A DNA stretch of 64,000 nt. Origin: Enchytraeus crypticus (taxonomy: Eukaryota; Annelida; Clitellata; Enchytraeida; Enchytraeidae). Made by a program: the position numbers and the translations under genes. This document shows positions 31,601-37,970 of this stretch, in pieces (position 1 is the first letter of the stretch; each line of letters begins with the position of its first letter). Location: the NCBI GenBank assembly GCA_905160935.1, contig CAJHZI010000534.1, forward strand, positions 407,501-471,500, read 5' to 3'. The notes beneath the pieces are model-generated. The model worked only from the letters and a program-made list of their open reading frames with translations, did no database searches and was not told where the DNA came from.

Positions 31601-34059
31601 CAATTTCCAGTAGAGGTGATCGGAGAGTAAAATCTTTGACATTCATAGGACTGGTAGAGTGAATAATTTGGCTAAGCTGCCTAATGGTTAAATAATATGT
31701 TATATTAAAAGTGATAGATATCATCTCATACGACCATTTCTGCATAATCATCTCATACGACCATTTCTGCAAAACCATATGTTTTTATCTATCGACGTGT
31801 ATTTAAAGCAAAACTGGTAAAGCTATGGTTAACGTTAGTTTCTTCACTCAAAGGCGATGTCAGTGACGGGCGAGCCCAGGATTTGCACCCCTCACATTCT
31901 GATCCGCGGTCCAGTATCTAACCGACTTGCCACTGGCTCCAGTGAGTCATTTACTCTTACTATACAGAGTGACCGACCCATATCTGGACGCACTACACGG
32001 CAGACTGACACACAGACAGACTGAGAAACAGACATTCTGACAAACAGACAGGCTGACACAGACAGACTGACACACTAACAGACTGACACATTGACAGACT
32101 GACACACAAACTGACACACTGACAGACTGACAAACAGACATTCTGACAAACAGACAGGCTGACACACAGACAGACTGACACACTGACAGACTGACACAAA
32201 GACAGACTGACACATAGGCATACTGACACACATATAGACTAACACATAGGCAGACTGACACACAGACAGACTTACACATAGGCAGACTGACGCAGACAGA
32301 CTGACACGCAGACGGACTGAAACATAGACGGATTAACATACTGGCGGACTGACACACAGACGGACTGACAAACAGACAAGCACACAGACAGACTCAGACA
32401 GACGGACACACAGATGGTTTGACGACCAGACTGGAGGACATACAAGACGAGCGATTTAACTAATGATTGATAAAAAAGCTGAAGCAAAGGTTTACGTCAG
32501 TTTCCTCACTCGAAAGCGACGTCAGTGACCGGCGAGCTCAGGATTTGAACCCGTCACATACTGATCCGCGGTCGAATATCTTAACGACTTGGCCGCTGGC
32601 TCCAGCCAATGATTGATTGATACTTGTGACAGATACCTGACTATAGATTGACTGATACTTGCTACAGAAACCTGACTATAGATTGATTGATACTTGTGAC
32701 AGATACCTGACTATAGATTGATTGATACTTGTAACAGATACCTGACTGTAGATTGATTGATACCTGTGACAGATACCTGACTGTAGATTGATTGATACTT
32801 GTGACAGATACCTGACTGTAGATTGATTGATACTTGTGACAGATACCTGACTGTAGATTGATTGATACTTGTGACAGATACCTGACTGTAGATTGATTGA
32901 TACTTGTGACAGATACCTTACTATAAATTGATTGATACTTGTGACAGATACCTGACTATAGATTGACTGATATTTGTAACAGATACCTTACTATAGCCAC
33001 GGACGTGTTGACGTCAGTGCGTAAGATGGAGGAGAGTTTGAAGAGGTTGAAGGCTGCTCGGGGCACTACGACGGGCGGGGGGGCTCACGGGGCGACCGAC
33101 GATGATAAGATCAGACATCAGCTACTGCTCGACGTCAAAGAATTCTCCAGACAGGTACGAGCTGCTGTATAGAGACAAAATCAAGTTTAAAAAAAAATTA
33201 TTAGAGCTACGTTCAGTATAGAGCTACGTTCAGTATAGAGCTACGTTCAGTATAGAGCTACGTTCAGTATAGAGCTACGTTCAGTATAGAGCTACGTTCA
33301 GTATAGAGCTATGTTCAGTATAGAGCTACGTTCAGTATAGAGCTACGTTCAGTATAGAGCTATGTTCAGTATAGAGCTATGTTCAGTATAGAGCTATGTT
33401 CAGTATAGAGCTATGTTCAGTATAGAGCTATGTTCAGTATAGAGCTATGTTCAGTATAGAGCTACGTTCTGTATAGAGCTACGTTCAGTATAGAGCTACG
33501 TTCAGTATAGAGCTACGTTCAGTATAGAGCTATGTTCAGTATAGAGCTACGTTCAGTATAGAGCTACGTTCAGTATAGAGCTACGTTCAGTATAGAGCTA
33601 TGTTCAGTATAGAGCTATGTTCAGTATAGAGCTACGTTACTGCTGTAATTGTAGTTTTAATATGAATAATTGACTTTGCAAAGATTTAAAGCAATCTGCT
33701 TCAGCAATTCTTTTAAGCAGCTAGATAGCCTCGAGTAGCCGGGCGACGATTCAGGACGTATTGCTCGAAATTTCTTTCCGCAGCGAACTTCATCTAATTT
33801 TCTTTCTCCTAACCTTTCAAGTACTGTTTCATGTTTGATGTGCTCCCAATATTGAATTTTTAGGATTCGTCTGAGGCATCTTTGGGGAAAACAGTTAATT
33901 AATTTATTATTATTGCAATTAATAAATTTATTTAATATTACATTTCAGATAAAGAACTTGAATGTGGCACTGACAGATGTTGAGGCGTATGGCAGACTAC
34001 TCGAGTTTGTGGAAAGTTCCATCAGCACTGCTGCTGTGTCAACAACAACAACAGCATGA
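8751..34059 (+). CDS. COG2: COG2, conserved oligomeric Golgi complex subunit 2 (18 exons)
   Basis: Complete gene. COG2 belongs to lobe A (COG1-4) of the COG tether, a peripheral Golgi complex that captures vesicles recycling Golgi enzymes. Exons: 8751-8819, 9959-10120, 10959-11024, 11428-11508, 13065-13168, 14441-14546, 16098-16277, 17807-17931, 20851-20977, 21967-22106, 22896-22957, 24235-24398, 25695-25916, 26899-26974, 28929-29074, 30706-30842, 32983-33154, 33949-34059. They sum to 2250 nt, 749 codons plus TGA, with all phases matching; the human protein is about 738 residues. Recognised blocks include NKDYADFVNLSTNLVGMDK near residue 70, LRTYATIDKMRDAE near 230, PGNPNVFHEKY near 340, QASVKALRAHPSYNTF, RCWDSDVF with HRFWKLSLQL, VNDIPRLYRRTNRE, and SVRKMEESLKRLK near the end. 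The start is supported by an in-frame TAA four codons upstream. Many introns carry tandem repeats touching the splice sites. Confidence 0.95.
8905..9025 (-). repeat. SINE family B copy
   Basis: Minus-strand copy of a tRNA-derived repeat: GGAGCCAGTGGCGA, GTCGGTAAG, GACCACGGATCAGTAT, then GTTCAAATCCTG (B box), ending in GAGGAAACTAAC. It sits between COG2 exon 1 and its degenerate copy. Confidence 0.75.
9103..9150 (+). repeat. Degenerate copy of COG2 exon 1 end plus donor
   Basis: Aligns to 8795-8842, including the start of the intron. The coding part reads FNKKDFLK against FNKEDFMK in exon 1, and GT is kept at the donor (9128). An upstream in-frame TAG (9086) and no acceptor suggest a decayed duplicate. 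Confidence 0.75.
9210..9385 (-). repeat. Dispersed repeat C copy
   Basis: Reverse copy: GGTTGGTGAGCGTCTAAGCT, then CCCGGTAAAACTGGGAT and GGGAAGACGATGA. Confidence 0.75.
9600..9865 (+). repeat. CTAATTACTT-type pyrimidine-rich array
   Basis: Imperfect tandem units of CTCTAATTACTTATCTC in COG2 intron 1, about 90 bp before the exon 2 acceptor. Confidence 0.9.
9959..10120 (+). CDS. COG2: COG2 exon 2
   Basis: 54 codons, phase 0/0, acceptor TTTGTAG, donor TTG|GTACGA. Holds the best conserved N-terminal block (AMIELINKDYADFVNL). Confidence 0.94.
10141..10300 (+). repeat. ACACCAGTTCTGTACATT array after COG2 exon 2
   Basis: Imperfect units of about 20-25 bp (TTACACCAGTTCTGTACAT), beginning about 20 bp inside intron 2. 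Confidence 0.85.
10310..10475 (+). repeat. Dispersed repeat H with TTGA tail
   Basis: Order: GATCTCGCTTTCTCCTGTGG, CCAGTCGTCATCATGTGG, GGCGAGGAACCGGACATTAA, then ATTGATTGTTTGATTGATTG. Other copies are at 15475, 48325 and 55985 (end only). This suggests TTGA tracts can be retroposon tails. Confidence 0.75.
10959..11024 (+). CDS. COG2: COG2 exon 3
   Basis: 22 codons, phase 0/0, acceptor TTCTGTAG, donor GTG|GTAAGT. Reads VGMDKAINNLIHPLSNMK. Confidence 0.93.
11428..11508 (+). CDS. COG2: COG2 exon 4
   Basis: 27 codons, phase 0/0, acceptor TTTTTCAG, donor AAG|GTAGGC. A predicted coiled-coil segment rich in E, K and Q. Confidence 0.88.
12425..12690 (+). repeat. Minisatellite seeded from a LINE 3' tail
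   Basis: About five units of 48-63 bp with TTAGAGTGCTACTGTTATAT and TTGCAACGTAGCATAAC. The opening words equal the reverse complement of the LINE 3' terminus (compare 39045-39085). Confidence 0.88.
12885..13015 (-). repeat. Solo 3' tail of LINE family
   Basis: Reverse of the tail found at 18380-18575: TTAGAGTGCTACTG, then AGCACTATTGAGATAGAT. A 5'-truncated retrotransposition product. Confidence 0.7.
13065..13168 (+). CDS. COG2: COG2 exon 5
   Basis: 104 nt, leaves phase 2. Acceptor TGTTGCAG, donor CAG|GTTAGT. Continues the coiled coil (MAESVEKMEKLLG) into a Ser/Gly linker. A 13-bp array with CCAGGT motifs begins about 20 bp into the intron. Confidence 0.9.
13189..13252 (+). repeat. 13-bp array GACCAGGTCATGT after COG2 exon 5
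   Basis: About five nearly perfect 13-bp units. Each contains CCAGGT, resembling the AG|GT junction of the exon 5 donor 20 bp upstream. Confidence 0.92.
13310..13620. repeat. (GA)n, (CT)n and (TA)/(TG) microsatellites
   Basis: Short runs at 13320-13342, 13464-13490 and 13540-13610 in COG2 intron 5. Confidence 0.85.
13995..14340 (+). repeat. Dispersed repeat D, longer copy
   Basis: (CT)n, GTGCACTGTCTTATGGCAG, GTATATAACGCCTTCACTC, GTCCACGTATTAGTGGATC, and a partly duplicated downstream portion. Confidence 0.7.
14441..14546 (+). CDS. COG2: COG2 exon 6
   Basis: 106 nt, enters phase 2, leaves phase 0. Reads LVERVATEFNKLQFYV, matching LERIATEFNQLQF of vertebrates. Donor CCG|GTTAGT. Confidence 0.93.
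14596..14930 (+). repeat. (ATC)n, repeat D and repeat C in COG2 intron 6
   Basis: ATC run at 14598-14617, repeat D at 14620-14740 and a repeat C head at 14780-14930. The open frame across it has no protein character. Confidence 0.75.
15225..15465 (+). repeat. SINE family A copy
   Basis: Full-length-looking copy: GGTTCAAATCCCTGCC, GAGAGTAATATCTCGGAC, CACTGGACTGGTTATA and GTGATAGATATCAACATAG. Repeat H follows at 15475-15630. Confidence 0.78.
15840..15960 (+). repeat. 48-bp repeat, about 2.5 copies
   Basis: Units of TTATAATTAAATGGGTTTAC and ATTTTATTGTTTTC, upstream of COG2 exon 7. Confidence 0.85.
16098..16277 (+). CDS. COG2: COG2 exon 7
   Basis: 60 codons, phase 0/0, acceptor TGTGTAG, donor GAG|GTTGGT. 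Contains LRTYATIDKMRDAENLF. Confidence 0.94.
16280..17806. other. COG2 intron 7
   Basis: Apart from repeat G, it holds AT-rich sequence without recognised content (16520-17100), a repeat E fragment (-) near 17100-17210 and repeat C at 17540-17770. No exon seen. Confidence 0.6.
16300..16435 (-). repeat. Dispersed repeat G copy
   Basis: Minus copy: TTTAACGTCCGTTTCC, GATGTCAGGGACGTCCCCC, then TCGATTCACCC. Tail is (ATT)n at 16418-16440. A tRNA-like SINE (GAGGCCATTGGTTCGTATTC) follows at 16440-16520. Confidence 0.7.
17807..17931 (+). CDS. COG2: COG2 exon 8
   Basis: 125 nt, phase 0 in, 2 out. Acceptor ATTGTAG, donor AAGG|GTGAGT. The donor is the first member of a 31-bp array in which GTGAGT recurs. 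Confidence 0.92.
17932..18385 (+). repeat. 31-bp array of splice-donor-like units after COG2 exon 8
   Basis: GTGAGT (GTAAGT twice) occurs at 17932, 17963, 17994 and on to 18366, 15 positions at exactly 31-bp spacing with no indels. Unit: GTGAGTTGTGCTCTTAGTT then AAAGACTCTATG. Two unit types (CTCTTAG, CTCTTTG) largely alternate, giving a 62-bp higher-order period. The first GTGAGT is the real donor. Confidence 0.97.
18386..18575 (+). repeat. Solo LINE 3' tail
   Basis: GCACCGTTTTTGGACCTTC, CTCGCCGGCTTGAATTTGTC, GTGCTCGATGTTGTCATTG, then (ATT)n. Directly follows the donor-like array. Confidence 0.75.
18740..18830 (-). repeat. Dispersed repeat C head, reverse
   Basis: Ends AAACTGGGATTAAAGGGAAG then GATGATGATG. 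It points away from the 56-bp array that follows. Confidence 0.7.
18885..20250 (+). repeat. 56-bp minisatellite in COG2 intron 8
   Basis: About 24 units, nearly identical, with a few deleted ones (19621, 19980-20100). Unit: CTTCCCCTGAATTGCAGCTC, AGCCAAGTTCATCATCCTCA, then TTATAATCATCATCAT. The unit resembles the head of repeat C, and a full repeat C copy follows at once. Each unit also contains a pyrimidine-rich tract and GCAG, like a 3' splice site. Confidence 0.97.
20251..20470 (+). repeat. Dispersed repeat C copy flanking the 56-bp array
   Basis: CTCACCAACCAAATGC, GACGTTGGTTTGGATCC, GTGCAGTCTACGGTTGG, and CAGTCACAACACTGG. Confidence 0.78.
20640..20845 (+). repeat. TTGA/GATT tetranucleotide tract before COG2 exon 9
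   Basis: GATTGATTGATCGATCGATT-type repeats run to within about 6 bp of the exon 9 acceptor. TTGAT fits the animal branch-point pattern YTNAY. Confidence 0.93.
20851..20977 (+). CDS. COG2: COG2 exon 9
   Basis: 127 nt, phase 2 in, 0 out. Acceptor TTGAATACAG, directly after a TTGA-rich tract; donor GAG|GTAAGA. Contains GGYDFVVNAVFPE and PGNPNVFHE. Confidence 0.93.
21085..21285 (-). repeat. Dispersed repeat C copy
   Basis: GGGCATTCGGTTGGTGAGCG, then TCCCGACCCTAGGTAATC and GGGAAGATGATGACGATG. Confidence 0.75.
21665..21870 (+). repeat. About 63-bp array before COG2 exon 10
   Basis: Three to four units of TCTCATATACTGGTTCAATT and GTTCAAATGCAGCCTATTTG. Confidence 0.92.
21967..22106 (+). CDS. COG2: COG2 exon 10
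   Basis: 140 nt, phase 0 in, 2 out. Acceptor TTCGTCAG, donor CAG|GTTTCA. Contains QCSSQASVKALRAHPSY and WSLPVYFQIR. Confidence 0.94.
22110..22895. other. COG2 intron 10
   Basis: Begins with imperfect TTATCTGGTGCTTTTTGCTG repeats (22108-22310). Contains a non-LTR 3' end (TTTTGGTGAAATAAAGATTG near 22526-22548, as near 47212) and a partial SINE B (22765-22850). Confidence 0.6.
22896..22957 (+). CDS. COG2: COG2 exon 11
   Basis: 62 nt, phase 2 in, 1 out. Acceptor TATTGTAG, donor ATG|GTTGGT. Continues FQEIAGALETSLLTPF, matching FREIAGSLEAALTD of vertebrates. Confidence 0.88.
23440..23975 (+). repeat. Repeat C - repeat F - repeat C cluster in COG2 intron 11
   Basis: Repeat C parts at 23440-23590 and 23890-23975 flank two repeat F segments (TGCATAGGGCC near 23670, TGTATAGGGCCCTGGGCTC near 23765) with (ATT)n tails. 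Confidence 0.7.
24235..24398 (+). CDS. COG2: COG2 exon 12
   Basis: 164 nt, phase 1 in, 0 out. Acceptor TTATTTCAG, donor GAG|GTATTA. Contains LWECLERCWDSDVFL and HRFWKLSLQLISRYSTW. Confidence 0.93.
24405..24605 (+). repeat. Dispersed repeat E copy
   Basis: CAGTGCACTGCCAAGTGG, AGGTACATATTCATACTC, CCATAAGAGCACTC and GTATGGCTTCTGAGGTGG. The same order is at 28078 and, reversed, at 37030. Confidence 0.78.
24605..24910 (-). repeat. SINE B copy with inverted duplication
   Basis: Full SINE B at 24605-24750 and a second copy of its 5' part at 24861-24910, joined by duplicated and inverted AT-rich sequence (see the 59-bp palindrome). Confidence 0.8.
24804..24980. repeat. Perfect 59-bp inverted repeat
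   Basis: Arms 24804-24862 and 24922-24980 are exact reverse complements; the 59-bp spacer contains the duplicated SINE B end. A third, shortened direct copy lies at 24763-24804. Confidence 0.95.
24985..25110 (-). repeat. Dispersed repeat G copy
   Basis: CTCCTCAGCACATTTCTTTT, GTGGGGACGTCCCTTAC and ATCCCAGGATGAGGAAATG. Confidence 0.75.
25400..25565 (-). repeat. SINE-like repeat I (with a second copy at 26370-26530)
   Basis: The two share GATTAA, CCATGG or CAATGGGC, TTGAACCTGGGCCAC or TTGAACCCAGGCCAC, and GGCGAACATTCTAAC or GGCGAACAATCTAAC. TTTGAACC reversed is a B-box-like GGTTCAAA, so minus-strand tRNA-derived SINEs are likely. Confidence 0.6.
25695..25916 (+). CDS. COG2: COG2 exon 13
   Basis: 74 codons, phase 0/0, donor AAG|GTATTA. 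The Ser/Thr-rich first two thirds match the poorly conserved linker of vertebrate COG2; the end (NVAALVTDSQIIL) fits the following helix. The acceptor is weak: ACACAG at 25694 or AAGCAG at 25706, both in frame, a four-codon difference. Confidence 0.78.
26780..26870 (+). repeat. Dispersed repeat G fragment
   Basis: AATAATAAAGGTTGAACGTC, then AATGTCAGGGACGTCCCCC, just before COG2 exon 14. Confidence 0.72.
26899..26974 (+). CDS. COG2: COG2 exon 14
   Basis: 76 nt, phase 0 in, 1 out. Acceptor TTATTTCAG, donor GAG|GTTGTA. A weakly conserved helical segment; chosen for phase, splice sites and position. Confidence 0.72.
27065..27198 (-). repeat. SINE B copy that runs into a minisatellite
   Basis: Minus copy whose 5' end (ACTGGCTCCAGT) becomes the unit of the following array. 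Confidence 0.85.
27184..27452 (+). repeat. 17-bp array ACTGGCTCCAGTGCAGT
   Basis: About 16 units, mostly identical in the second half. ACTGGCTCCAGT is the terminal word of the adjacent SINE B. Open frames in several phases are repeat artefacts. Confidence 0.97.
27453..28070. other. COG2 intron 14, AT-rich part
   Basis: T-rich sequence with two or three copies of TTATGTTTTCTTGATTTTTT (27833-27920). No gene or known repeat was recognised. Confidence 0.6.
28078..28440 (+). repeat. Dispersed repeat E, long copy
   Basis: Continues past the usual block into TTAATCCTGGGGG, CATGGTGAGGTGGGTCCCC, GCCTCTTACGTACACGC, GGTCCAACCACACCCGAG and CACAACACGGGG. A reverse copy of the far part is at 40695-40870. 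Confidence 0.75.
28929..29074 (+). CDS. COG2: COG2 exon 15
   Basis: 146 nt, phase 1 in, 0 out. Acceptor CTCTTCAG, donor GAG|GTGCGT. Contains VNDIPRLYRRTNRE, a family hallmark. The intron opens with repeats of GTGCGT. Confidence 0.94.
29075..29215 (+). repeat. GTGCGTCATGC-type array beginning at the COG2 exon 15 donor
   Basis: The first six bases of intron 15 are GTGCGT, and GTGCGTC / ATGCGTC units of about 7-11 bp continue for 140 bp. Confidence 0.95.
29228..29520 (+). repeat. Dispersed repeat C, near-complete copy
   Basis: (ATC)n head, TTTAACTAGGGTCGTGATGC, CGCTCACCAACCGAATGCCC, then AACTCGGACACAACACGGGG. A good reference copy for the family. Confidence 0.82.
29530..30705. other. COG2 intron 15, remaining part
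   Basis: A low-repeat stretch that may be a DNA-transposon relic. It ends with ATTAATCGCGATTAAT, a perfect 16-bp palindrome near 30619-30634, and CGATTAA words, as seen at some hAT termini. No transposase was found. The 441-bp open frame at 29897-30337 shows no family features. Confidence 0.4.
30706..30842 (+). CDS. COG2: COG2 exon 16
   Basis: 137 nt, phase 0 in, 2 out. Acceptor TATTGCAG. Reads MPTKPSSYI, then LQSVTEQ, which joins to YLTIATDVL of exon 17 without a gap against vertebrate COG2. Donor is GTTAGT at 30843; an alternative GTACTA three bases on would break the phase. The intron starts directly in a GTAGTA-type array. Confidence 0.88.
30843..31365 (+). repeat. About 45-bp array beginning at the COG2 exon 16 donor
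   Basis: Units of AGTAGTAGTACTAGTGTAAT and AGTTCAAGTGTAATATTACT start directly at GTTAGTACTAGTG, the first bases of intron 16. About 11 units, then irregular GTAGTA/TACAAG sequence to about 31560. Confidence 0.95.
31560..31740 (+). repeat. SINE family A, diverged copy
   Basis: GGAGAGTAAAATCTTTGAC, ATAGGACTGGTAGAG and AAAGTGATAGATATCA. The B box is degraded. Confidence 0.65.
31810..31942 (-). repeat. SINE B copy left of the CAGACTGACA array
   Basis: GAGCCAGTGGCAAGTCGG, TCCTGGGCTCGCCCGTCAC and AAACTAACGTTAACC. Confidence 0.8.
31980..32420. repeat. CAGACTGACACA-type array
   Basis: Imperfect 10-18 bp units (CAGACTGACACACAGA) for about 440 bp. Minus-strand frames rich in Cys, Val, Ser and Gln are artefacts. 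Confidence 0.95.
32473..32607 (-). repeat. SINE B copy right of the CAGACTGACA array
   Basis: GAGCCAGCGGCCAAGTCG, GTTCAAATCCTGAGCTCGCC. Its end touches the GATTGATTGATACTTG array. Confidence 0.82.
32610..32982 (+). repeat. 35-bp array of acceptor plus exon-start units before COG2 exon 17
   Basis: AG occurs at 32631, 32666, 32701, 32736, 32771, 32806, 32841, 32876, 32911, 32946 and 32981, exactly 35 bp apart. Unit: GATTGATTGATACTTGTGAC, then AGATACCTGACTGTA. The exon itself starts ATACCTTACTATA. Spliced at any upstream copy, the frame meets TGA (in GATTGA) after about five codons. Confidence 0.97.
32983..33154 (+). CDS. COG2: COG2 exon 17
   Basis: 172 nt, phase 2 in, 0 out. Acceptor GTAACAG at 32976-32982, the last of 11 copies at 35-bp spacing; donor CAG|GTACGA. 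Contains SVRKMEESLKRLKAAR and DDDKIRHQLLLDV, with a Thr/Gly-rich insert between. Confidence 0.93.
33200..33645 (+). repeat. 17-bp array AGAGCTACGTTCAGTAT in COG2 intron 17
   Basis: About 26 units with a C/T variant (TACGTT, TATGTT). Starts about 45 bp after the exon 17 donor. Confidence 0.97.
33717..33881 (-). pseudogene. Non-LTR retrotransposon C-terminal fragment
   Basis: Minus strand stays open and reads RCLRRILKIQYWEHIKHETV, then LERLGERKLDEV, the C-terminal region of many animal LINE ORF2 proteins. Same type as 58385-58577. Confidence 0.75.
33949..34059 (+). CDS. COG2: COG2 exon 18 (last)
   Basis: 36 codons plus TGA at 34057-34059. Acceptor ACATTTCAG. C-terminus ends in a Thr run (AVSTTTTA). 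Confidence 0.9.
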   Translation: MKNLNVALTDVEAYGRLLEFVESSISTAAVSTTTTA

Positions 34060-34108
34060 GACTGTGTACGACTTGAAGTGGACCAAGCTGTTGATATTTG
34101 TTATTTTT

Positions 34109-34181
<73 letters not shown>

Positions 34182-34264
34182 CGGTGTGTGTGTATAATAT
34201 ATATGTGTGTGTTTATATAATATATTTATATATATATATGTATGCACGTATATGTGTGTGTGTT

Positions 34265-34312
<48 letters not shown>

Positions 34313-37300
34313 CATAAAATATTAATAATTATTATGATTATTATATTATAACAATATTATATTATATTTTTATAATTTGATATCTCTCCATTTAAAGAAG
34401 TGATGAAGTTATGTTAAAACTATTGCAGCTGAAGTTAACTTCTCTTTCCATTCAACGTATTAATAATTCCTAATTCTATTGTCTGTAAATCTCCCGTGTC
34501 GTGTCCGGGCTGCTGAAGAATTGACCCACCGTAAACTTCACGTGTCGTAAGCGGTGACTGAGCAAGAACTGAAGAAGGCAAGGGGAAACCACCACTAAAG
34601 TTATTCGCAAACTATAGGCTACATATTGATAATGCGTAGTCTTTTGTGATGGGATTAACTAGCTAATCGAGTGAGTGATCTTTATTGAGCGTGAAAGAAT
34701 ATAATAAGAATATGTACCTTGTAGCTGCTACCTGGCAGAACTCAAGAAGTAATATATATTGTATTAAATATAAATCTTTTAAAATTTAAGTTAGTTCAAT
34801 AGGCTAAATCATCTGCGATTTAATTTAGTTCAATAGGCTAAATCATCAGCGTCATCTTCCCTTGAATCAAAGTTTAACTATGGTCGGGATACGAACAGTC
34901 TCTCAAATCCTCTCTGTCCTACATCATATCAGTCAATCCCCTATGTGACACTTTTTTGTTCGTTCAAATTTTTGTAGCAATTTCTGGAGCCTAGTCGCTC
35001 ACCAACCCAATGCCCTTTCTGACGTTGATTTGGATCTTAGTGCTTTAGTCGCCTTCTGCGACACGTGCAGTCACCGGTTGGTGAATTCTTCAAACAACAC
35101 GGGGAGGCTAAATTTATTTCAATAAGCTAAATAAATTTAATTAAATAATAAGTGTAATTTAAATCTCTAATATAATTGTAAATTCTAACACTATGTTATC
35201 AGAGAAAGAAAGTTAGAAAGTTAGGTTGATTGAGAATACTTTAGATAACATTTACATGGGTACCTTTGAGCATATTCGAATGTTCGACGTAAAATAAACT
35301 TTCTATTCTAATTTGTAGCTATTGTATTCGAATTTTACATCCACTCGGTGGAAACTATATCGAGAGGAAGATGGGATGTTTGACGTGTATGATAATAGAA
35401 TTGGAATGTTTGACGTATATGATAACAGAATTAACAAATTAGAATCTGCAACGTCTGCTTCGGTTCCTTTTCTCAGTTGTTTTTGTACTTTGATGAATTA
35501 ATTTGCTCGTTTCTGTTTTACTCGAGAACGGTTTTGATATTGTACGATGTTTGTAAATAAAATGTGTAAATAGTTAATTATGACGATGTTAACGAGGTGT
35601 TAGTTTATTGTGAATATTTTGATGTTTTCTATCTGACTGGCATAACCTGATCTGTGGCAGGTTTTTTCTGAACCGATTGAGGCCATTTTCAAGCTGCTGT
35701 AGTAGTCGGAGAAGTTGTGAAATCTGTGTGAATGTTACGTTAATGAACTTCTACATGCCTGTTCTATGCATCATGGGCTGCAATACAGTGTCGTTAGATT
35801 TCCTACTGGATTAGCTAATAAATCCCTCATATTGTTGTTGTTGTTATTGTTGTTGAATGCTGTTATTTTGTCTGACGGATGAATTGAAGGCTAACCTAAT
35901 CGCATGAATGTTAAGCTATTTGAATCTACGAGGATTAACTATGAGAATAAATTGAAATGAAAGTTCAGTTGTAATTGAATTATCATTTTGGTTATTCAGT
36001 AATTAAACAGAAACGTCTAATACACTACTATAGGTACAAAGTATGCAGAATAAAAAAGAAAAAATGTTTCTAGTGAAATGATCAGTTTTCGCATCTTTGT
36101 TATCAATATCACCTGACATTAGATTGTCCGAGATTTTCCATTCATCTCCATATCCACATTTCCAGCACTTCATTACATCTTCCTTCCTTAATGTTCTTGA
36201 AGCAGTTTAATTCTTGGAATACGTCACTGATGACTTAACGCACATGTTTACAACTAATTTCTTATATCTTTAGGTTGTTGAACTTTGACTGGTGTCTATG
36301 CTTAATGCTATTTAACATAGACACCGTCATAGACACTGGCTGGAGCTAGTGGCGACGTCGGTAAGATACTCGACCGCGGATCAGTATGTGAGGGTTTCAA
36401 AACCTGGGCTTGCCCGTTACTGACATCGCTTTCGGGTGAGGAAACTGACGTTAACATAAGCTTTACCAGCTTTAAAGCTTTCCTCACTCGAAAGCGATGT
36501 CAGCGATTTAAGCGATGTTAGTAATCAGTCAACCATTGAATCAGTCAGTCACTCGCTCCTGAGACACTAAAGTCAGATAATCAATAAAACAGTAAATAAT
36601 TCACTCACAACAGTCTTGTATTTAGTCAGTCCGTCTGTTTCTTTCCTCTAGAAATCTGACGTCCATATATATACATATGTTTACTGCTTACATAAATTCT
36701 ACAAAGTTAAGCTAAGGGCGTATATAAAAAAGTTTTTATTATACTTTTTTTTGTTTTTGTTCGTATAGTTACAAACATGACATGCCGCATGTGCTACATG
36801 GTTTCCTTTCTTAGTTTCTGTTTTTGTAGTTTTCGCTATTTTCTCCATTCCCCTCCATGGTTATTAGTAATGGTTGCCTTTTGTTGGCTCATAAAGATAT
36901 TCATTTCTTTATTCATTTTATTTATTATTATTTATTTTATTTTAAATGAAGAAAGAATATTGAAATTGACTGCAACAGAAGAAATGAACATTAAATCAGC
37001 TCTGCTGTGAGCATTTTTGAATATCATAGATCATAGATCAGTCAACCGGAAGGCAACGGGAAACCACCTCAGAAGCCATAAAGCCATACTTTTCCCAAGC
37101 TATAGGCTACATAAGGCATAGACTTTGTGAAGGTATTAACTTGTTGATCTAAGGAGTGCTCTTATGGAGCGAGAAAGCAGACTTTGAGTATGAATATGTA
37201 CCTTGAACCTGCCACTTGGCAGTACACTTAAGATACACTGAAGATAAGATCAGTCAACTAACGTAAGATTCAATCGATTATTTGTAGCTCTCAGCCTTTT

Positions 37301-37721
37301 ACTCTTTCCATATTTTATTTAATCAATAGGCATAATCGAAATATCATTCAATCAAGTGATCGCTCTGGTATTTTAAGAGGGTTTTGATCAATGTGTTGTG
37401 TCTGGGACACTGAGAAATAGAACACTCGTTGCCTTCACATGTTATAAGAGGCGAGTGAGCAAGAATTGGTAAGGGCAATGAGAAACCACGTCGGAAACCA
37501 TATATTTTTATCAAGCTATAGGCTAGGCTTCATGTACCTAATGTATTGAGGGGACATAACCGTTGTGAAGAGATTAACCTGCTGATCTATTTAGTGCTCT
37601 TTGTGGAGAGTTAAAGCTTAGTGGTGAGGATGTATGCCTCTACCTTGGATCTCCCGCTCTGCAGAACGCTATATATACATGTATATATAGATATATATAT
37701 ATATATACATGTATATACATG

Positions 37722-37753
<32 letters not shown>

Positions 37754-37856
37754 TATATGGTGTGTGTTTTATTCGTGTAGGTGTGACTGCATAGTTCAAT
37801 TGTACTGCATAAATGTTGAGTAATTTTAAATTACATTTACATATACATGGATATAA

Positions 37857-37901
<45 letters not shown>

Positions 37902-37918
37902 GTGATAAATATGGTATA

Positions 37919-37970
<52 letters not shown>

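Noticed and set aside
31947-32487. Cys/Val/Ser/Gln-repeat protein on the minus strand
   Set aside because: All frames are open because the array unit lacks stops; there is no start context and SINEs flank it.
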